Source: Arenicola marina (Eukaryota; Annelida; Polychaeta; Arenicolidae). Taken from it: DNA of 64,000 bases. How positions within the stretch are numbered: position 1 is the first letter of the stretch; each line of letters starts with the position of its first letter. The notes beneath the pieces are model-generated. The model ran no database searches. It was not told the DNA's origin and was given only the letters and a program-made list of their open reading frames with translations. The stretch lies in contig OZ025255.1 in NCBI GenBank assembly GCA_964019135.1, positions 26,141,708 to 26,205,707 on the forward strand, in the 5' to 3' direction. Below, piece after piece: positions 22,826 through 35,815 of this stretch. The translations under genes and the position numbers were made by a program.

Positions 22826-23742
22826 CTGAAACGGGTAATTAACTGAGTGTAGATTCTTTAATTTCTAAATCAATTATTCATTTTTTTAATTATTATTCAA
22901 TTTCTGAATTATTATTCAATTTCTGAATCATTATTCAATTTCTGAATCAATTATTCAATTTCTGAATCAATTATACAATTTCTGAATCAATTGTTTAATT
23001 TCTGAATCCTTATTCAATTTCTGAATCATTATTCAATTTCTAAATCCACATCTGTATCACCGAATCAATTATTAAATTTTCTGAATCAATTATTACATTT
23101 CCGAGTCAATTGTTCAATTTCTGAATCATTATTCAATTTAGGAATTAATATCTGTATCACTAATTCAATATTTCTATCACTAATTCCATATTTCTATCAC
23201 TATAAAAAATATCTGTATCACTAAATCAATTATTCGATTTTCAGAATCAATTATTCGATTTTCAGAATCAATTATTCGATTGTTAAATTTCCGGGTCTGA
23301 ATTATTCTGAATTATTGATTAAATTTTTCAGTTGCTGATTCAATTCCTGAATCAGTCATTCAATCTCAAAATCAATTATTTAATTTCTGAATCAATTGTT
23401 CAATTTCTAAATCAATTGTTCAATTTCTGTATCAATTGTTCGATTTCTGAATCCATTGTTCAATTTATGAATCCATTGTTCAATTTTTGAATAAATTGTT
23501 TAATTTCTGAATTAATTGTTCAATTTTTTAATCAAATTTTTACTTACTAAATCAACCAAATGAAACAATTGTTTTATGGTCTTTATAAAACAATTGATAA
23601 CTATGCATATTTAATAATGTAAAAAATCTATAATCAACGTGAATATCATTACCTATGGTACTGCTGTCCGCAATATTGACCCAGACCCTTCTCCTTAAGA
23701 TAAACATATGCATCGTTTGCATATCTCGAGGATTAAACTTAC
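22826..23742 (-). other. Intron 3 of the nAChR gene
   Basis: The intron is 917 bases long. About three quarters of it is the AT-rich 20-bp array at 22856-23560. The remainder is short unique sequence next to the two splice sites. Confidence 0.85.
22856..23560. repeat. AT-rich minisatellite of about 20-bp units
   Basis: Units follow tcaatttctgaatcaattgt with many variants. The array fills most of intron 3 and starts about 30 bases from the exon 4 acceptor. Confidence 0.93.
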
Positions 23743-23855
23743 TTGTTATATAGAACTATATCTGGCAGCCACAGTAGCTTGCTGGCTGGGACGCGGATTA
23801 CTGACAGGTTGTTGTAGTCGCTGGGATCCCACTTGATCCGCTCATCCGTCCAACT
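23743..23855 (-). CDS. nAChR subunit, coding exon 3 (loop A region)
   Basis: This 113-base exon encodes residues 127-163 and the first two bases of codon 164. It reads [19 protein letters not shown] and on to [13 protein letters not shown], the standard nAChR segment leading to loop A. W155 lies in the conserved WLPD motif, and Y162 matches the loop A tyrosine of the aromatic binding box. The acceptor is ccttcggtag and the donor gtaagt. The split codon AA|T gives Asn and runs into ADDFTTGY of the next exon. Confidence 0.95.
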
Positions 23856-26800
23856 CTACCGAAGGAGGCGACACAAACATGGTTATTGTCATGGTAACAA
23901 TGGCACATGTATCATCGTGATGAACTGGATTATCAAGTAAATTGCATATGTAAGTCATGTTATAGATATATATATATATGAAAATGTAAATCCTGCAAAG
24001 GTACGGCAACTGTTCACAATTGCAACTGAGTTGTTAATGGTTCTCATATCGGGTTTGTGCAATACATTATATCCAGTTAAACGAATGGTGGGATGGATAT
24101 GTCCACTGTATTGGCGTTGAGTTGTCAAGTCTAACAGCGGACACAGTTACCCAACAGTGTATCTTGTCCTATGGCATGAGCCTCGAACAACTAACAGGTT
24201 TTATTGCACCGCATAATATAGACGTGTGTATGATTATTACGTGGGGAGTATTCTCGACTTTCACCTGGGAGCGATATACGAAATGCGCACATCATTTTTA
24301 CAATTCGTCCGGTTCCGTTTCTGTCTGTCCCCTGATACGTTTTCATGACACCATCTTTCTCTCTCCCCTCCACCCCAATTCGACCCAGCTCTAGTTGAAC
24401 GCGGGGTCCCTGGGCCAACCTATGGCACCGCATACCCTCATCCCAGCCCGGCCTCGGCCCGCCCAGCCCCGCCCCGCCCCGCCCCGCCTCAGCAACTGCC
24501 CCTCACTAGCCCCATATGGCGGGCCTACAATGATGAGAGTCCCGGTTCCCAAGTTATAGGCCCGGGGTGTCCAGGGCCAATTGCTCAAGCCGGCGGCTAA
24601 CGTCGTGTAATTACACTTTACGCCACCGAGAGGCGGCTTCTACGAGTGTTCGGCAGGCATATGAGGTAGGGAGCCAGGATGGGCAGGCCCGGGGGTCTCT
24701 GGTTGGTGGCTGTTGGTGGATGCCCTGTTCACCACTTGTTGTGAACAGCCACCGCCGGGGGCCGGGCCCCGGGCCGGTGGCCAAGACCCTAGTAATGGGG
24801 ACCCTTTAGGGTGCCGAGGCAAAGCCATGAGGGACATCCAAACAGCCATTAAAACGACCCCAGCGTGTGCCGATCAAAGTCAAGGCTATTGATCTAGTGA
24901 ACCCATCCACTGAAACCTCTTGTCTCCGTGTGAAGAGATGGCGAACCAACGCCGCACTTCCTATCACCACCACCATCACCACCATCGCCATCATCATCAC
25001 CAGTTATCCGCAAGACCCGAACGTGGAGAATTTGGTCCATCGCTCATATATTTTTGTCTTGCAAAGTCGTGACATAACAAAGTATCTGTAAAACTTCGGA
25101 TGAAAAAACGTTGTTTGAATTACCCTTTTAGAAGTGATGGATTGGGTAATAACGAGCAATTGATGTCCATTAATCGAACTGAAGGAATTGCGTGACAGTC
25201 ACACTGGAAACAGTATCATTACAACAACTAGTGCGTCTGTGAGAAACATGTCAAATGACGATGCTTTACTCTGATCTTAGCACCGTATTCCTCACCGGTG
25301 TCTCCAGAACAGCTTTATGGGGGGAGATTCCAATATTCTTTGCATCTGGATCACTATTTACTCATCAGTATTTACTCGGTTTCAACAAATTATTAATACC
25401 CCGGTTCTCGAAATCTGTTTTCGCCTAACATTATCACCTTGTTTTTTTGCGGTTTCATGTGTGGATATCCTTACTGTCCCCTCGTGATCACTTCTTTTTA
25501 TCGACTGTTCTACTTTTATCGCCTTATTCGCCGACAATATGACGCTACACTTTTTGCCTCATATTCGTATCATATCCTATGGCGCTGGAGGGTGTTATAG
25601 AATGGATACTGGGCCTCAGGTGTCGCCTTCGCGCGACCTTGTCTACGGTTAGAAGTTCATGCAGTCGACTCCGTGCGTCTCGCCTCCCGCCGCAACACGT
25701 GGCATGTCACGCAATAGCCGGGGCACTTCTAATTGCCGTTTCCATGGTGACGGAGATGGGACTGCCATACACTAACCGTCTCCCGTTGGGTTGTATCGTA
25801 CGCTTTTTCTTTCTCTCCTGGCCGGTATGCCGGATATTCTCCGTAATGGTATAGGGCGTGTATGACTTTAGGAGAATAAGGATAAAACTTTTCATCACAC
25901 GCGACTCTCTAGAGGCAAGTCACCTCAGGGCTTATGCTATGCCACGATGGAATTTTGTTGCAAATGACACGAAAAGAAGCGACGACGCCACTCTGTCAAA
26001 GCCCGGAGATTCTAATTCAGTTGGTATTGATTTTACCTCAGGTTTAATCAACGCTATTTGAGACCACGGCAATAGCTGTAAAAAAAGATGAATTTTTCCT
26101 ACCTGCTTTACATCGCAACGGTGCAAACCGGTGATCTGGCTACTTGTGTGAGTATGTTTTGCATTAATCTTCGCGCCATTGTCGGTTCCTCGTAGGATAT
26201 CAGGGAAATCCATATGCATAAGTCAATTTACTTTTAACGGATTAATCGCCCTGTGATGAAAAATTTATTGCAACATTGCAGTGGTCACTTTGGTTTTTTA
26301 ATTGTAGAACGTAGGTTTTTATAGGATGGTCGATACAAATGTTGTTTTCTATAATGAAGTAAGGACGGGGACTGGTTTGGTTGCGGGCGGGGGATCTCGC
26401 GATCTCAAGTTCGGCTAAAAGGGAATCCTCAGTCTTTGAATCATTGTGAGTCGGGAACTATTATGTTTCCGTTCCGGTAGAAGCCGGTGTGGTTTCCGGC
26501 TGGAGTCTGCTTGGTTTCCGGCTGGAGCCAGTTTGGTTTCTGGCTGGAGCCGGTTTGGTTTCCGGCTGGAGCCGGTTTGGTTTCCGGTGGAGCCAGTTTG
26601 GTTTCCGGTGGAGCCAGTTCGGTTTCCGGCTGAAACCAATTTGGTTTCCGGCTGGAGCCAGTGTGGTTTCCGGTGGAGCCAGTTTGCTTTCCGGCTGGAG
26701 CCAGTTTTCTTTCCGGTGGAGCAAGTTTGCTTTCCGGTGGAGCAAGTTTGCTTTCCGGCTGAAGCCGGTGTGGTTTCCGGCTGGAGTCTGCTTGGTTTCC

Positions 26801-28331
26801 GGCTGGAGCCAGTTTGGTTTCCGGCTGGAGCCGGTTTGGTTTCCGGCTGGAGCCGGTTTGGTTTCCGGTGGAGCCAGTTTGGTTTCCGGTGGAGCCAGTT
26901 TGGTTTCCGGTGGAGCCAGTTCGGTTTCCGGCTGAAACCAATTTGGTTTCCGGCTGGAGCCAGTGTGGTTTCCGGTGGAGCCAGTTTGCTTTCCGGCTGG
27001 AGCCAGTTTGCTTTCCGGTGGAGCAAGTTTGCTCTCCGGCTGAAGCCGGTGTGGTTTCCGGCTGGAGTCTGCTTGGTTTCCGGCTGGAGCCAGTTCGGTT
27101 TCCGGCTGAAACCAATTTGGTTTCCGGCTGTAGCCAGTGTGGTTTCCGGTGGAGCCAGTTTGCGTTCCGGCTGGAGCCAGTTTGCTTTCCGATGGAGCAA
27201 GTTTGCTTTTCGGGCTGAAGCCAGTTTGGTTTCCGGTGGAGCCAGTTTGGTTTCCGGCTGGAGCCAGTTTGGTTTCCGGCTGGAGCCAGTTTGGTTTCCG
27301 GCTGGAGCCGGCTTGGTTTCCGGCTGGAGCCGGTTTGGTTTCCGGTGGAGCCAGTTTGGTTTTCGGTAGAGCCAGTTCGGTTTCCGGCTGAAACCGATTT
27401 GGTTTCCGGCAGGAGCCAGTGCGGTTTCCGGTGGAGCCAGTGTGGTTTCCGGTGGAGCCAGTTCGGTTTCCGGCTGAAACCAATTTGGTTTCCGGCAGGA
27501 GCCAGTGTGGTTTCCGGTGGAGCCAGTTTGCTTTCCGGCTGGAGCCAGTTTGCTTTCCGGTGGAGCAAGTTTGCTTTCCGGCTGAAGCCAGTTTGGTTTC
27601 CGGTGGAGCCAGTTTGCTTTCCGGCTGGAGCCAGTTTGGTTTCAGATGGAGCCAGTTTGGTTTCTGGCTGGTGTCGGCTTGGTTTCCGCTGGAGCCAGTT
27701 TGGTATCCGGCTGGAGCCAGCTGGTATCCGGCTGGAGCCGGTTTGGTTTCCGGCTTGAGCCAGTTTGGTTTCCGGCTGTAACCGTTTTGGTTTCCGGTTG
27801 GAGCCAGTTTGGTTTCCGGCTGGAGCTAATTTGGTTTCTGGCTGGATCCCTTTTGGTTTCCAGCTGGAACCGGTTTGATATCCGACAGGATTCGAATCTC
27901 ACGACCTCAAGCCATCTTTTCGGCTAAAGGCCGGGATGATCCATTTAGCCTTGACCAATAGGATTGGCATGACTCACTATTACAATAATATATCGTTCAC
28001 CCAACTAGTACGATCTATTGATTTATTGGGGTTTTGACTTAAATCTCGACGATGTGGATAACGTCCAACAATGCCCATCAAAACATGCCAGCCTAGTGTC
28101 ATGAGATGGATAACTTCCTCTTCCAGCGTTCTTCTTCGTTACCGGTTCGAGCATCGGCCAGCGGCCAATCGGTTCCCCATGACCTTCATAACACAGTGAA
28201 ATTCAAACAGCAATAGCGGTAGATAGGATAATGGTTATAATAGTATAACCGGTAGTGGCATAGCGGGATCAAGATATCAAAGGAAAATTAGAATAACTAA
28301 TAAATAGTTTTCCTTTTTGGCACTGACTTAC
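23856..28331 (-). other. Intron 2 of the nAChR gene
   Basis: The intron is 4,476 bases long. A GC-rich stretch lies at 24405-24800, with runs of ccccgcccc and no recognised product. From 24801 to 26390 nothing was identified beyond a short (CAC)n-like run near 24965. The 22-bp minisatellite fills 26470-27890. Confidence 0.85.
26470..27890. repeat. Minisatellite of 21-22-bp units, about 64 copies
   Basis: The unit is ccggctggagccagtttggttt (given here as ccggctggagcc plus agtttggttt), 22 bases, mixed with a 21-base form ccggtggagcc. Larger blocks of mixed units recur, for instance around 26600-26780 and 26920-27060. Frames stay open on both strands because the unit lacks stops. Related short sequences flank the array at 26391-26424 and 27891-27930. 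Confidence 0.95.
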
Positions 28332-28376
28332 GTGTTCCAGCCAGACGTTAGTTACAAGAACTTGATTCTTCTCATC
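28332..28376 (-). CDS. nAChR subunit, coding exon 2 (45-bp microexon)
   Basis: This 45-base exon encodes residues 112-126, DEKNQVLVTNVWLEH. A 45-base exon with this DEKNQ...W text is one of the most constant marks of nAChR genes. W123 is the loop D tryptophan of the complementary binding face. The acceptor reads ttgctttcag and the donor gtaagt; both ends are phase 0. It joins LIQIMDM of the exon before to SWTDERIKW of the exon after. It is separated from coding exon 1 by a 22-kb intron and from exon 3 by a 4.5-kb intron. Confidence 0.95.
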
Positions 28377-30420
28377 CTGAAAGCAAATTTAAGATGATTC
28401 GATTGCAATATAGTAGCTGCTGGTAAATTAATGATAAAAATACAACGAAATTTGCGTTCACTTTAATATAGATAACAATGAAGATACAATAATCAAAGTA
28501 ATATATATAATATTTATTAGTTTATAAATAGCTGTAGAAACAGAGTAAAAATAACTCTTGGTGATTGCTATGTTACATTAACGTGGCGGACGACCATCTT
28601 ATGTGGCCTTTATATATATTTATTTCTGTTTTATTAAAAAAAAAAATTCATACAGGACAATAACCGGAAGTTACCGTTTTTACAATATACGTGCAGTAAA
28701 ATATGACGAAGAAATATCTAGTCTGAGTACTAGTTAGTGAAATTAAACGTTTGTCTTGCAAGGAACAAATAGTAGGTTGCCGTTATATCATATATAAGTT
28801 AAAAGCCTGTAAGAAAGTAATAAAATTGACGTTTGGTACGGGTAAACTTTTGACTAGAATTAACTTCCCATAAAAACTCTTTGAATAGAAGATATGAGAA
28901 CAGCTAAATAACGAATACTTTGAATATCTATGACTATTATATTTATTTGTGGCATTTCCAAACGCTTTTGGCATGGTTTTAGCTGTATTTTCCATTCGCA
29001 CAGCTTGGACTTAGAACCGACTATGTCGTTCAAGACCTTGAAACAAAATTATGCTATAATTTTGTCAAACATGTGTTGAATTGTGTTCTGTTAAATGGGT
29101 CCCAAAATTTTCGCTCGTATATGGCAGGTTCATGAACTTCGTTTTCGTTAGCCATAAAAGATTTTAGGTCCTCGATTCAGTGAATAATGAAACATTTGTG
29201 GAGAAATAAATAATTATGATATTTGATTATTGCATTATAGATCTGATATTGGTATTTCCCTACATATACTACCATAATGTACATTGTTTTCCCTCTTTAT
29301 CTGTACATTCTTGTGATTGGTTAAAGCATACAAAGGCACGCAACTACCTTCTTATAGTACGGTGGGAGTTCTGGTATCAAGGGAAAATATTTCTCGTTTT
29401 GAAACTCATGTTTTATGTGTATGGATTCTTACCATATTTTGTTCAGATAGGTGTGAGCAATGCGGACTCATGTGTCCATGTTAGGTTTCAATATTTTAGG
29501 TAGCCAGGCTGTCTTGATATGTTGAATTATGTGTTTACGTTAATATGTAGGCCCCATGTGTAACCGTCAGTAAACATTGTATAGGTTTTTTCTACCATAC
29601 ATGCCTTGTAACTCCTTCCCCCATCAAACTAGCTTCGGTCCTGTGGTATTCCAACACACGACAGGCCAACATAAATACATATATATTCAGTCACGGATCT
29701 GTGCGTGTCATTTCCTCAACAGCCAAAACTGGAGAGACACAGCTGTCGGTTGAGAGGCGGCAGGGATTGCCGGGAGCGATGTGGTTGCCGTGGGATGCAA
29801 CCCCCACTGTGAGACCGCTTGACGGGGAAAACAATTACCTCATGTCAATGCCGGTGGCACGGTGGGCGGGGTGGGGGGGGGGGATGAAGAGAAGTTGAGG
29901 TGAGATAGAAGTAGGAAGGGCGAGCCTCTTGTTTTGACAATCATGGTAAGGGTCATTAAACACAATGACTTCAAGACCATGATGGGATCTTTTAAGTGAA
30001 GTATCACCCATATCGACTGTGACCAGTTTGATTGGGGGGGGGGGGGGTGGGGAGGAGTGGAGAGCGGTGCTGCTAGTGGTGGTGATCGGAGGGGGGGAGG
30101 GTGTTGCCCTGGGCGACGAGGGATCGGCGACGGGTGGTGGATGGAGGGGGAGTGACCGAACGTGGGTCGCGGGTGGCACAGCGGGATAGCGAGGAAAGGA
30201 CCTGTAGGGGCAGGGGTGGATCCAGCGCAACAGATGCCATACATTGCAAGCATATCACGGAGCTTATCAACGTGGGGGACGTTTCTATTACAGTCTTTCA
30301 CTCCTCCAATTGTTCAGTGTTTGGGTAGCCGCCTGTTATGTATGACACCTCATTTAGTCCGGTGTACCACATCTCACCCTTCCCTATGCCTTCTCCACCA
30401 CACTCCCGCCCCCCTCCCCC

Positions 30421-30567
30421 CAGGGGCGGATCTAGGGCGGTTAGGGGAAGTTGCTTGAGCTTGAGCATACACTGTTAAAGTTGGGTTCTCCTAGGACCCC
30501 TCCCCTCAGTCGCAAGTTTTCAAAGAACACCCCCCCTTCCCATAGCAAATTCCTAGTTCCGCCCCTG
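30421..30567. mobile_element. MITE with 16-bp inverted ends and 9-bp target duplication
   Basis: The left end caggggcggatctagg and the right end, read on the opposite strand, caggggcggaactagg match at 15 of 16 positions. The flanks ccctccccc (30412-30420 and 30568-30576) are identical. The size (147 bases) and lack of coding sequence fit a non-autonomous DNA transposon; 8-9-base duplications are typical of hAT or Mutator-like types. The flank is low-complexity, so the duplication is weaker evidence than the ends. Confidence 0.6.
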
Positions 30568-33500
30568 CCCTCCCCCGCCCCCGTCTGCTTGCCCCCCCCC
30601 CCCCCCCACATCCACCTGCCCCATAGGAATGGTCTCACAGTACGGATGATGACGTCACTGATGCCACGATTCCGAGACAGAGACGGATGGCGCCAAGCTC
30701 TCAGAAGGATGAGCACTGCGATATCTGTGGCCAGGGTGGAGCGTCTTTCTTATTAACCCCTGGGCCCCCCGACGTCAAGTCACCAAGACCGGCGCCCGTC
30801 ACGTGACATATCCCAGACAACACTGCTTCCCTGCCTCCCTGCCTGCTGTCACGTGGTTAATATGGCGCATATCAGTGTCGGCCGCTCAGCACAAAGAAAA
30901 AGACACCAACAACCAAGTGGTCAAAAATTGCATAGCTGACGCATCTGTGGTGTAAAACAAGTAAGACATCCTCAGCGATTTGGTTGGTATTTGCGGATAT
31001 CCGAGGCGTACACTGTAATATATATGAAGCTCCCTTACCATGTGTATTCGTGTTTTCGATGAGACGTCAACTCTGGCAGGTATCTAGGTACCGAACGCAG
31101 GTCACACAATGAAACCCTGAAGTGGCTTCAACATGTATCTGACGTAGATCACACATAAGATTAAAATTATGCCCACAATTGAATGGTACCTAACGCAATG
31201 AGTAGTGGCATGCTATAGAAAACAGAACTTTCATTTACAATCCAGTTTCTAAAGCCTGAACATGTGGCAACACAAAAGACTGAACACAGAGCTCAAGCAA
31301 AGGTGAGGCGAAGAAGTTGGAAGCAGGCGTGATGACTGGGAAATCGGGAATCTGAATATTAATTAAAAGAACGATAAAATTTGAAATTGTGGTTATATTT
31401 TATGTCGCTTCCCTTGGTAGTGCGGCCCTGTTAGTGAAATAGGGACCTCACATCCGAATTTCAGAAAGATGAAAATGTAAATACGATGATTATGATTGCA
31501 ATTATAATTTAGTTTATTATAACGTAGCCGTGGACGCCATTTACTAGCTCTAATTTCAGAATCCTAAGTGAGACTGATATATGTGGGGAATGAACAAGTA
31601 TGAACAAGGACCATGAAAGCCAACGATGAAAATATCCACATGATAATTGGAATTATAATGTCACTGTGGCTGTGGCCTCATTCAGTATCAGGAGTAACAG
31701 GAGTAACAAATGTGCGGCATGCATAAGTACAAACAAGAAGTATAAATTTAAAGCAAAGTACAAATATATTCAGGTGGCAAAAATGTCTCGATATAGCCAC
31801 CATGAGGATATGCAATTCAAATGCGGCACTGAACGTTGCGTCTTATGTGTCTAGGCAACTGCTAACAAGTCCTTTCATTGACGACGCAGCTGCATAGATT
31901 TTTATTCTGGGTACATTGGTTGCTTCTTGGAATATGATGTTCCGCCTTAGCTGCCGGGCCTCACGCATAAAGAATCCCGCGAGACTATGTCATGAAGAGA
32001 TGTAGGGACATTTGGTGAATACTTTGGTGTGCAGCCTGGGAGCCGTCTTTTAAGATGCTAGTCAAACTAAGGGCAAAGGATATTCGCCGAGGCAAAAGGA
32101 TGGAATGACTGTTGCTATGGTAGCGGACTGAGAAACCAGCATAAAGTCCACGAGAAGTAGGACTTCGCTCATGCGCCGGAAAATGGCTTCCATATCTCAA
32201 GGCAATCAGGCACCATATGCGGCGGTAGCTTTTACCAGCGGCGCCATACTTACCGAGTTTAATGTTCCGTGCCCCTTGGAGAGGAACGCTACAGGAATTC
32301 GTTGCAAACGGGGGCAAAGGATATCAACTTTGGCATATTTCATTATTTTTCTTGGAATAATATCATACTTTATACTCCAAAGGGATATCAAAGGCGCCGC
32401 ACCTTGGCTGCCAGATATAGCCCATGAAGGGGTGGCGGTGGGAGGGGCCGTTTGAACCGGGAGCGTCATATGTATCAACATCAAAATCCGATAAAGAAGC
32501 AACTTTTTTGTACCAGATGTTATCAGCAGTAATATTTCTTATTATTGTGTGCCTGATAATGATCTGGTTTGCTTTTTGTGCATGATATTTGTAGATCGTT
32601 CATTTTGCCAATATTCTACCAAAATTTCTGCTTATATCTCACCCCGATTTAAAAGAGATTTAAATGACATGCCCTACTTCACTGCTCATAAACGTAAAGA
32701 ATATATCTATATGTACAAACATATGTACAATTTATCTTGATAAGTGTGTTGATCCGGGCCTTCTGTGCGCCCAGCGTACACGCCCAGACCCCCGGTATGC
32801 CCGCCACTTCTCATGGTCTATTCCCGTCCATGGTCCTTCCTCCTCTTCCTCCTCCTCCTCCGGGCACTCTCAGGCGTCACGTGACCCCTCATCGGCATCA
32901 CAGGCATGTCCCGCCCACAATTCCCCCCCGATTCATCACGACTCTATTAGAGGCCCCCCGGGGGTGTCTCGCACCACTCGCGAGGACAACCATTACTTAA
33001 ACAAGGGCGGCGGAGGGAGCGTGGCAAATGCATAGGACTGGGGGATGGAGTCGATGGAGGGAGGGGGGGGGGGGGGGCGTAGGGAGGGGCCGTGGCGAGA
33101 GGGCAGTGGACTGTTGTGCCACGTTAGGCGACAATACATAGGTTGAAAATAGCGGCGGTGGCAGGTGACCGAGTGCGCGAGGAAAAGAAGGGAGGCAAGA
33201 GGGTTGGAGCTTTTGTCGATATCAGGCGATCATCGCACTCCAATGGCAAGATAATATCCATAAGAAATAAAATAGGACAATATTAATAATAGCAAATACG
33301 AGAAAGGATAAGCGGATATGTGTGATGTGCAAAAAATTGGATAATCATTGACATATTAACAAATATGATCAATGATAGAAGGAACTAGTATAAGAGGAAT
33401 AGTTTGGCTCAATAGTAATTAAACGTTTGCATTAATAATGCAGACAGTTTTGTAAAGAACCAGAAATGACGAAAGGCAGGCATAAGCCACCATAAAAACG

Positions 33501-34105
33501 TGACTCTTTGTTATCTCCCTGATTATGAGTTAGCAGAATACAGACGATGTATAATTCAGTTAATCCAATATGTGTTTTTGTCACAGTTGAAAATCCATGG
33601 ATTCATCCGTCTTGGTTTTACTATCATCATCGTTTATTTAGTACCAAGCAATTACCATGCATCCATCTTGACTCCCTCAAGGAATCTGGTATTTGTTTAT
33701 AGACCCCCCCCCCCTCAAGCCCCCATCTCCCCCCCCCCCCCCCACGCCACCCCAACAGTCCACCCCGTGACCCTTCTCGTCGGATGCGTGTCGACAGTAA
33801 ACTTGCGCGTAAATGCTTCTTTGCGCCAGGGACCAGGAACAGGCGCGCCCTGGCGGGGACCAGGTGTATCACTGACATAAACCTGGGGTCATTAGGTGTA
33901 GTATGCGTCATAAATTACACTGAAATCGTTATCTGAAGGTAACTGCCATTTGGTCTAGAACTCGCTGTATTTATATTCTCGGTACCTGGCACCGATGAGC
34001 ATGAATATGCTGGAGGGTTTCCCTTGAACGAGGCACTTTTGATTTTACGACTCATATATTACTCACGATTCGATACGATGCAACTTTCTGGACCATCAAC
34101 AGGAC

Positions 34106-34295
34106 TGGTTGTATATTCAGGACGCTTTAACCAATTCTGGTCTTATCGTGTTAGTCGGAGAAGGAAGGGAAGAGCAGAGCCATGTCTTCGGGGTTAAATC
34201 AGTACTGTTTTGCGAAGAAGGATATGGGATCTTCATCCTGCGACTACGCTGACATGACCACCGATCCACGCCATCAACAGGGTAATCAGAGCTAT
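34106..34295 (-). mobile_element. SINE family A, head-truncated copy
   Basis: Minus-strand copy sharing the tail (attcaggacgctttaacca at 34116) and the middle (tttgcgaagaaggatatggg) with the other two. An internal segment and the tRNA-like head are missing. Confidence 0.75.
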
Positions 34296-34754
34296 ATAAG
34301 TACATTTGTATGTTACAAACTGAGATCAAGTTAACCAGCCATTAAGAAAAATGAGCCAGAGATCAAATGTTTTGTCATCTTCATCAATAATCTCTGTTAT
34401 ATATACTCACTGTCATAATATAATAATTCAACGATAAATACAAAAACGACAAATAAAATACGACAAATCATTATTATAGCGGGTTTTTTTCGGTTTGCCA
34501 ACGCCAGAGTAACCGAGGGTGGAAAGTGTGAAACTACCCGATGGCAGATTCGACGGTCACGTGGTTAATGTCGAGTCCGGCTAGAACAGCCTCGATCTCC
34601 CAGCAGAGGGCGTTACCCTTACGCCATAGTTCTCTGCCCCACGGCAAATTTACCCATCAGAATTATCCTTCACATGCCAAAATTGAAAATGGACCTAATC
34701 GAAGATAGAGTCGCAGTTTGCCATCAAATACACTACTGCGTATCACTTACTGTG

Positions 34755-35120
34755 CTGCTGGTACCGTACGGGACGAATTCATTTGAGTTTGATTAATTAG
34801 TAGCCATTTTACTTTCGAACTATATTTTCGAATTCGACTGAGGTCAAAAGGCGTGAAGCGTTTCGCTGGGCCCGTGTTATTTTGAAATATTTTGGCGCGT
34901 AACTCGACAACGGAATGTTCATATTTTTCAAATTCTGCATAGAAAATAACATACTCGATAAAAACAACCCTCTAAAACCATTCGTGACCCCAACATCGTT
35001 GAGGTCAAGCGTGAGGTGGGCGGTGACGTGAGGCAGAGGCGATATGAGGAACGAGCGCCCTCTGCTGGCAAAGTGGAACAGCCTATCACGTTTGAGGTTT
35101 TCAGTCTTGCGATCCGGATC
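34755..35120 (+). repeat. Dispersed repeat, second copy of the 2108-3040 family without the 75-bp array
   Basis: Shares gacgaattca, cattttactttcg, catcgttgaggtcaa and gaacgagcgccctctgc-like blocks with 2108-2280 and 2881-3040, in the same order. It lacks the tandem array. Confidence 0.5.
35054..35068 (-). promoter_or_regulatory. Full match to the CTCF core consensus
   Basis: The minus strand reads CCAGCAGAGGGCGCT, which fits the bilaterian CTCF consensus CCASYAGRKGGCRSY at every position. It lies in a dispersed repeat, so it may be repeat-borne rather than selected. Binding cannot be judged from sequence. Confidence 0.4.
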
Positions 35121-35213
35121 GAGTCTCAGGATACGTCAACCACTAAATGGAAGGGCTATTGACGCCAGTGATTGGATAGACTGCGGTAGGGAGAGGCAGG
35201 CACCACAGCTCGA

Positions 35214-35469
35214 GGGGTCGGCGCGATACCTCAGTGGGCTAGAGCGCTCGCAATTGAGTGCTCTCGCCACCTGAGAGTCTAACGGCACGTGGATCGATGG
35301 TTCAAGCCCCGCTGTGGTCATGTCTGTGTGGTCGCAGGATAAAAATCCCATGTCTTTCTTCGTAAAGAGTAGGAGAGTACCCTGGGGACATGGCTCCACT
35401 CTTCCTTCCTTATCTCATTGACGCGATATAACAAAAATAGGTTAAAACGTCCTGAATAACCAACCAACT
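35214..35469 (+). mobile_element. SINE family A, full-length copy with 9-bp target duplication
   Basis: The element is 256 bases on the plus strand. Its head is gatacctcagtgggctagag and its B box is gatggttcaagcccc. The tail is aaacgtcctgaat followed by aaccaaccaact. Perfect duplications acagctcga flank it at 35205-35213 and 35470-35478. Confidence 0.85.
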
Positions 35470-35815
35470 ACAGCTCGAAGTCAGTCGTTTCGTTAGGCAT
35501 AGGTTTCCACGTCCTGCTCCCTACTGGGGGGCCGGGGGGTGAGGAGGTCATCATTAAAATGGCGGCCTAGGCCTCTTTATCATCTTACTCAGCTGTGACA
35601 GTGGAACCTGATGACGCATGAGTTACAAGCTGTGGGTAGGTGGCCACGTGTCAAAATGCCTTTCTCTGTGAACGATAAGGGCATGTCTCAATTATACCTT
35701 GGCCCTTCCCGCAGTTCTCAGATGACCGAATATCCTTGAGATACTTGAGAACGATATATTCGGTTTGCAGAGGTGTTCCGGTTATCAAGGTTCTAGTACG
35801 GGCTCTACTGTATAA

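Noticed and set aside
22267-22826. A stand-alone 177-residue channel fragment or a processed pseudogene
   Set aside because: Consensus splice sites at both ends and matching phases with neighbouring exons show it is an internal exon of an intact gene.
24405-24800. GC-rich island in intron 2 as an internal promoter or retroelement 5' end
   Set aside because: GC-box-like ccccgcccc runs are present but no start site, coding frame or element boundary supports either reading.
26415-27781. Frames of up to 375 residues with KPNRLQPETK- or VWFPAGASL-like repeats
   Set aside because: They are read from the 22-bp minisatellite and end where the array ends.
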